DNA of 10,224 nucleotides, taken from the NCBI GenBank assembly GCA_030624545.1, contig JAUXJX010000031.1, positions 1-10,224 of the forward strand, read 5' to 3'. This stretch comes from Bacteroidota bacterium (GTDB taxonomy: Bacteria; Zhuqueibacterota; JdFR-76; DREG01). The position numbers and the translations under genes were made by a program. How positions within the stretch are numbered: the stretch's first letter is position 1; each line of letters begins with the position of its first letter. The notes below the pieces were generated by a model that was not told the origin of the DNA, did no database searches, and was given only the letters and a program-made list of their open reading frames with translations. This document shows, piece by piece, positions 8,049-10,224 of the stretch.

Positions 8049-8250
8049 ACTCAAGAGATCGGATTTGACGTAGGCAGGCGACCTTTGACTGGGCCGGTAT
8101 CTACATTTCCATTTGATTTTTGCCTCGTTTAGGTTTATATTTCGGTCAAGAGCCTAGCATCCAATGGAGTTTTTTTAATACGACCGACACCTTGAGCCCG
8201 CATCGTTTGCCCAATATCTCTCAAAATCTCAAAGTCAACCTGAAGAATCT
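8049..8250. other. Intergenic spacer with promoter, no gene
   Basis: This 202-base gap separates the regulator from the SAM hydrolase. No coding frame and no strong terminator hairpin is seen. TTTGAC occurs twice, 20 bp apart (8064-8069 and 8084-8089), which might be paired half-sites. The promoter at 8113-8141 is the clearest element; a run of seven T around 8169-8175 lacks a stem in front of it. Confidence 0.6.
8113..8141 (+). promoter_or_regulatory. Sigma-70-type promoter for SAM hydrolase-protease pair
   Basis: TTGATT (8113-8118) and TATATT (8136-8141) are separated by exactly 17 bp, matching the housekeeping consensus at 4 of 6 and 5 of 6 positions. Transcription would start near 8148, leaving a leader of about 100 bases before the ATG at 8251. 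The sites are read directly; that they are used is inference. Confidence 0.55.
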
Positions 8251-9066
8251 ATGTACACTGTGAGTGTTTCACGCCCAATTCCTATGGTCACTTTGATCAC
8301 CGATTTTGGCGGCCGGGACGGATACGTAGGAATTATGAAGGCCGTCATGCTCAAGCTTTGTAAGCATATCCAGACAATCGATATCAGTCATGAAATTCCG
8401 CCTTATGATATACGCAGTGCTGCATTCGTTTTAGGACAATCCTACAATTATTTTCCTCTGGACACGTTGCACGTGATTGTTATCGATCCCAAAGTTGGCA
8501 GCGATCGTAGAATACTCTATGTGGAGGCAGGCGACTATCGTTTTCTGGCACCCGAGAATGCAGTTTTGCAGTACGTCTATGATCGGGAAGATGTCCATCG
8601 GACAATCGAAGTCAAAAACCATGACTATTTCCTACCGGAACTGAGCGGCACGTTCCACGGGAGGGATATCTTTGCGCCGGTTGCCGCGCATCTCGCGAAT
8701 GGTCTGGATCCTGGAGAATTAGGCGGCCGGTTGCCTACTTTTGACAAGATTCTGCCGCCCAAGCCTGTATTTGATGGGAATACTCTTCGCGGTGAGATTG
8801 TTTATATCGACCATTATGGAAATATGGTGAGCAATATTTCAGAGAGTATGGTGGCAGATCTCAAGAGCGGGCGAATGAATTTTCGCATTCTGATTGCGGA
8901 AAGAGAGATACGTGAGCTGTCCAATTCATTTTATCTGGACCAAAGCGGAGATTTACTCGCCTATATTGACAGCAGTTCATTCCTTGCGTTTGCCATATAC
9001 GGCCAAAACTCCGCCGAAAAGCTCGGCTTATCGATCGGCGATCGTGTTGAAGTTGATATGCGCTAG
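8251..9066 (+). CDS. SAM hydrolase, DUF62 family (adenosine-forming)
   Basis: 271 residues, cytoplasmic. Family members add water to S-adenosylmethionine to give adenosine and methionine; related enzymes use chloride or fluoride. The family signature starts at ITDFGGRDGYVGIMKAV. The Asp-Arg-His set known from the Pyrococcus hydrolase is present as D79, R86 (DPKVGSDRR, the same 7-residue spacing) and H136 (GTFHGRDIFAP), which favours hydrolase over halogenase activity. The C-terminal beta domain shows the conserved IDHYGNMVSNI. Position 81 is Lys where family members usually have Gly (DPGVG), an unusual change. The ATG at 8251 follows a weak GAAGAA; an ATG at 8284 (M12) would start closer to the family motif but has no ribosome site. 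The following protease gene begins 12 bases after the stop, probably in one transcript from the promoter at 8113. Confidence 0.93.
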   Translation: MYTVSVSRPIPMVTLITDFGGRDGYVGIMKAVMLKLCKHIQTIDISHEIPPYDIRSAAFVLGQSYNYFPLDTLHVIVIDPKVGSDRRILYVEAGDYRFLAPENAVLQYVYDREDVHRTIEVKNHDYFLPELSGTFHGRDIFAPVAAHLANGLDPGELGGRLPTFDKILPPKPVFDGNTLRGEIVYIDHYGNMVSNISESMVADLKSGRMNFRILIAEREIRELSNSFYLDQSGDLLAYIDSSSFLAFAIYGQNSAEKLGLSIGDRVEVDMR

Positions 9067-9078
9067 TGGCAATATACG

Positions 9079-9951
9079 ATGAACCTTCCGCCTTCCGATC
9101 CAAATCATAGCTCTCCTGATTTTGAGAGACAGCCGACTCTTCAGCGCTCTTTCCTAAATCGTTTGCTATCCCGCGAAGATAATAATCTCCAGATTGTGCT
9201 GTTTTTTCTGACGATTGGAACAACCTATTGGGTTTCTCGAAGCCTCATTTATTCGGCTGCCGTTTTGACTATTCTTTTGGCCCATGAAATGGGACATTAC
9301 ATGATGTGCCGAAAACACTGCATCGCGGCGACACTGCCATTTTTCATTCCCATGCCCAACATTTTCGGTACAATGGGCGCAGTCATCGCAATGAAGCAGG
9401 GTATACCCAATCGAAAGGCATTGTTTGACGTGGCTGTGGCAGGTCCCCTTTCAGGTTTGATAGTAGCGATCCCTGTAATCGTCATTGGGCTCAAGAACTC
9501 TCAGATTATTACGCCTGGAGAAGTTGGGGGCGGCTTGTTGACAATGGGCGAACCGCTTTCATTTCAAATAATAGAATACCTTGTTCTTGGTCCGCTTCCG
9601 GAAGGCAAGGATGTCCTTGTAGACTCCCTGGCATATGCGGGCTGGGTCGGTCTTTTCATAACTGGGCTAAACTTGTTACCTGTGGGCCAATTGGATGGTG
9701 GTCACATTGCGTATGCTCTCTATGGCAAGAAAAGCAGGTTTGTTTTTATGGCCGCGTGGATTGTCTTGGCAATTTCAGCGCTCTTCTTCCTCCCCTGGAT
9801 TGTCATGTTGATACTTATCACTGTTTTTTTTAAGCACCCACCAACGCTGGATGACGTCACTCCTCTGGATTCACGCCGAAGAAAGCTGGGCCTAATCATG
9901 TTTGTTTTATTTATACTGACGTTCATCCCTGTGCCCATTCAAATCGGGTGA
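9079..9951 (+). CDS. Site-2 protease-family (M50) membrane metalloprotease
   Basis: 290 residues. This is an integral membrane zinc protease of the site-2 protease clan, which cleaves substrates within or near the membrane. The N-terminal 35 residues are polar and cytoplasmic-looking. Membrane segments are visible at about 38-54, 58-75 (carrying the zinc motif H69-E70-xx-H73 in LLAHEMGHY), 118-138 (DVAVAGPLSGLIVAIPVIVI), 183-203, 222-252 and 270-287. The third zinc ligand motif is NLLPVGQLDGGH, with D206. The block LPFFIPMPNIFGTMGAVIAM and NRKALFDVAVAGP place it with the EGY/YwhC-like group rather than RseP, and there is no PDZ domain. All catalytic residues are intact. The substrate is unknown; no anti-sigma factor lies nearby. 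The ATG has only a weak ribosome site, but the short gap to the SAM hydrolase suggests coupling in one transcript. Confidence 0.94.
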   Translation: MNLPPSDPNHSSPDFERQPTLQRSFLNRLLSREDNNLQIVLFFLTIGTTYWVSRSLIYSAAVLTILLAHEMGHYMMCRKHCIAATLPFFIPMPNIFGTMGAVIAMKQGIPNRKALFDVAVAGPLSGLIVAIPVIVIGLKNSQIITPGEVGGGLLTMGEPLSFQIIEYLVLGPLPEGKDVLVDSLAYAGWVGLFITGLNLLPVGQLDGGHIAYALYGKKSRFVFMAAWIVLAISALFFLPWIVMLILITVFFKHPPTLDDVTPLDSRRRKLGLIMFVLFILTFIPVPIQIG

Positions 9952-9968
9952 TCAAAAGGGTTGGTTCT

Positions 9969-9996
9969 TTGTTAATCTAATTTTATGCAATTTAAT
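9969..9996 (+). promoter_or_regulatory. Candidate promoter, TTGTTA-16-TTTAAT
   Basis: TTGTTA (9969-9974) and TTTAAT (9991-9996) are separated by 16 bp, matching the consensus at 4 of 6 and 5 of 6 positions in an AT-rich stretch just after the protease gene. A start near 10003 would place the boxA-like element about 120 bases into the transcript. AT-rich surroundings raise the chance of a fortuitous match. Confidence 0.4.
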
Positions 9997-10066
9997 GATT
10001 TATCGAGGTGATGACCGTAAAATTTGTATTGAATTTAGTCGTGAATTCTAGTAGATTGAACCGGTA

Positions 10067-10078
10067 CACCTAACGGTG
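10067..10078 (+). promoter_or_regulatory. Small hairpin, possible boxB
   Basis: CACC (10067-10070), loop TAAC and GGTG (10075-10078) form a compact 4-bp hairpin 47 bases upstream of the boxA-like element. In rRNA leaders of E. coli a boxB hairpin precedes boxA. The stem is short, so it may be chance. Confidence 0.25.
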
Positions 10079-10125
10079 AATACCCAAACGCTAGACAATT
10101 CAACCACTGCTACAGGTAAAGACGC

Positions 10126-10137
10126 TGTTCTTTGAAA
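10126..10137 (+). promoter_or_regulatory. boxA antitermination element (TGTTCTTTGAAA)
   Basis: TGTTCTTTGAAA matches the boxA form known from rRNA leaders of many bacteria (Bacillus leaders carry TGTTCTTTGAAAACT; E. coli has GCTCTTTAACA). boxA in RNA recruits NusB-NusE to build the antitermination complex and help rRNA folding. Its position in a non-coding region downstream of a promoter-like element supports the call; confirmation needs the flanking 16S gene. Confidence 0.55.
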
Positions 10138-10224
10138 GTTTTGGATCCACCGATGGCGGAGATTGGAGCGCGATCCTCAGAGACCATTTTTTCAACAATT
10201 CTGGTTTTTGATAATTGAAATAGA

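Larger units (their letters stand above)
9952..10224 (+). other. Non-coding region, probable rRNA operon leader
   Basis: No gene is supported in these 273 bases to the window end. It holds a promoter-like pair at 9969-9996, a small hairpin at 10067-10078 and a boxA-like element at 10126-10137. A 20-codon frame at 10011-10073 after GAGGTG is too short and featureless to call. This arrangement (promoter, boxB-like hairpin, boxA) is that of ribosomal RNA leaders. The 16S 5' end itself (AGAGTTTGAT-type) is not within the window. Confidence 0.5.

Noticed and set aside
8142..8250. SAM riboswitch in the leader of the SAM hydrolase gene
   Set aside because: The only pairing seen is TCGGTC (8142-8147) with GACCGA (8182-8187) and a large unstructured loop; no SAM-I, SAM-II or SAH riboswitch core pattern was found.
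10011..10073. 20-codon frame preceded by GAGGTG
   Set aside because: Very short, ribosome site too close to the ATG, and it sits in a probable rRNA leader.
1..10224. Mobile element, CRISPR array, tRNA or phage genes
   Set aside because: No transposase or integrase-like frame, no regularly spaced repeats, and no tRNA cloverleaf or TTC-loop signature was noticed in any spacer.

Overview
The window is a chromosomal stretch from a bacterium, with every convincing gene on the + strand. The gene set is a CarB of the bacterial large-subunit type, a FapA/DUF342 protein, a FleS/FlrB-like soluble histidine kinase with an NtrC-family sigma-54 activator, a SAM hydrolase and a multi-pass M50 protease. 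Base composition is moderate. This would fit a Gram-negative lineage using sigma-54, for example a member of the FCB group (KSB1, Calditrichota or similar) or a deltaproteobacterium-like organism. The taxonomic guess is inference from gene content only.

Layout: (1) positions 1-3053 hold carB, cut at its 5' end by the window edge. (2) Positions 3054-3404 are non-coding and unusually rich in inverted and direct repeats, ending in an extended -10 promoter. (3) Positions 3405-8048 form a tight four-gene unit: a small CxC protein of unknown function, a FapA-like beta-helix/coiled-coil protein, a PAS histidine kinase (ATGA overlap with fapA-like) and a sigma-54 response regulator a few bases later. 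(4) Positions 8049-8250 are a spacer with a good sigma-70-type promoter. (5) Positions 8251-9951 hold a SAM hydrolase (DUF62) followed 12 nt later by a site-2-protease-family membrane protease. (6) Positions 9952-10224 are non-coding and carry a promoter-like element, a small hairpin and a strong boxA-like element, so this looks like the leader of an rRNA operon whose 16S gene would begin just past the window.

The most interesting unit is 3405-8048. The kinase N-terminus resembles FleS/FlrB and the regulator is FleR/FlrC/NtrC-like, while FapA proteins are linked to flagellar assembly and polar placement in Vibrio. The unit therefore looks like a signalling module in which a beta-helix/coiled-coil protein is translationally coupled to a cytoplasmic two-component system controlling sigma-54 promoters. 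No flagellar structural gene and no sigma-54 promoter is visible in the window, so the output is unknown. The downstream SAM hydrolase/M50 pair appears to be a separate transcription unit with housekeeping-like functions.
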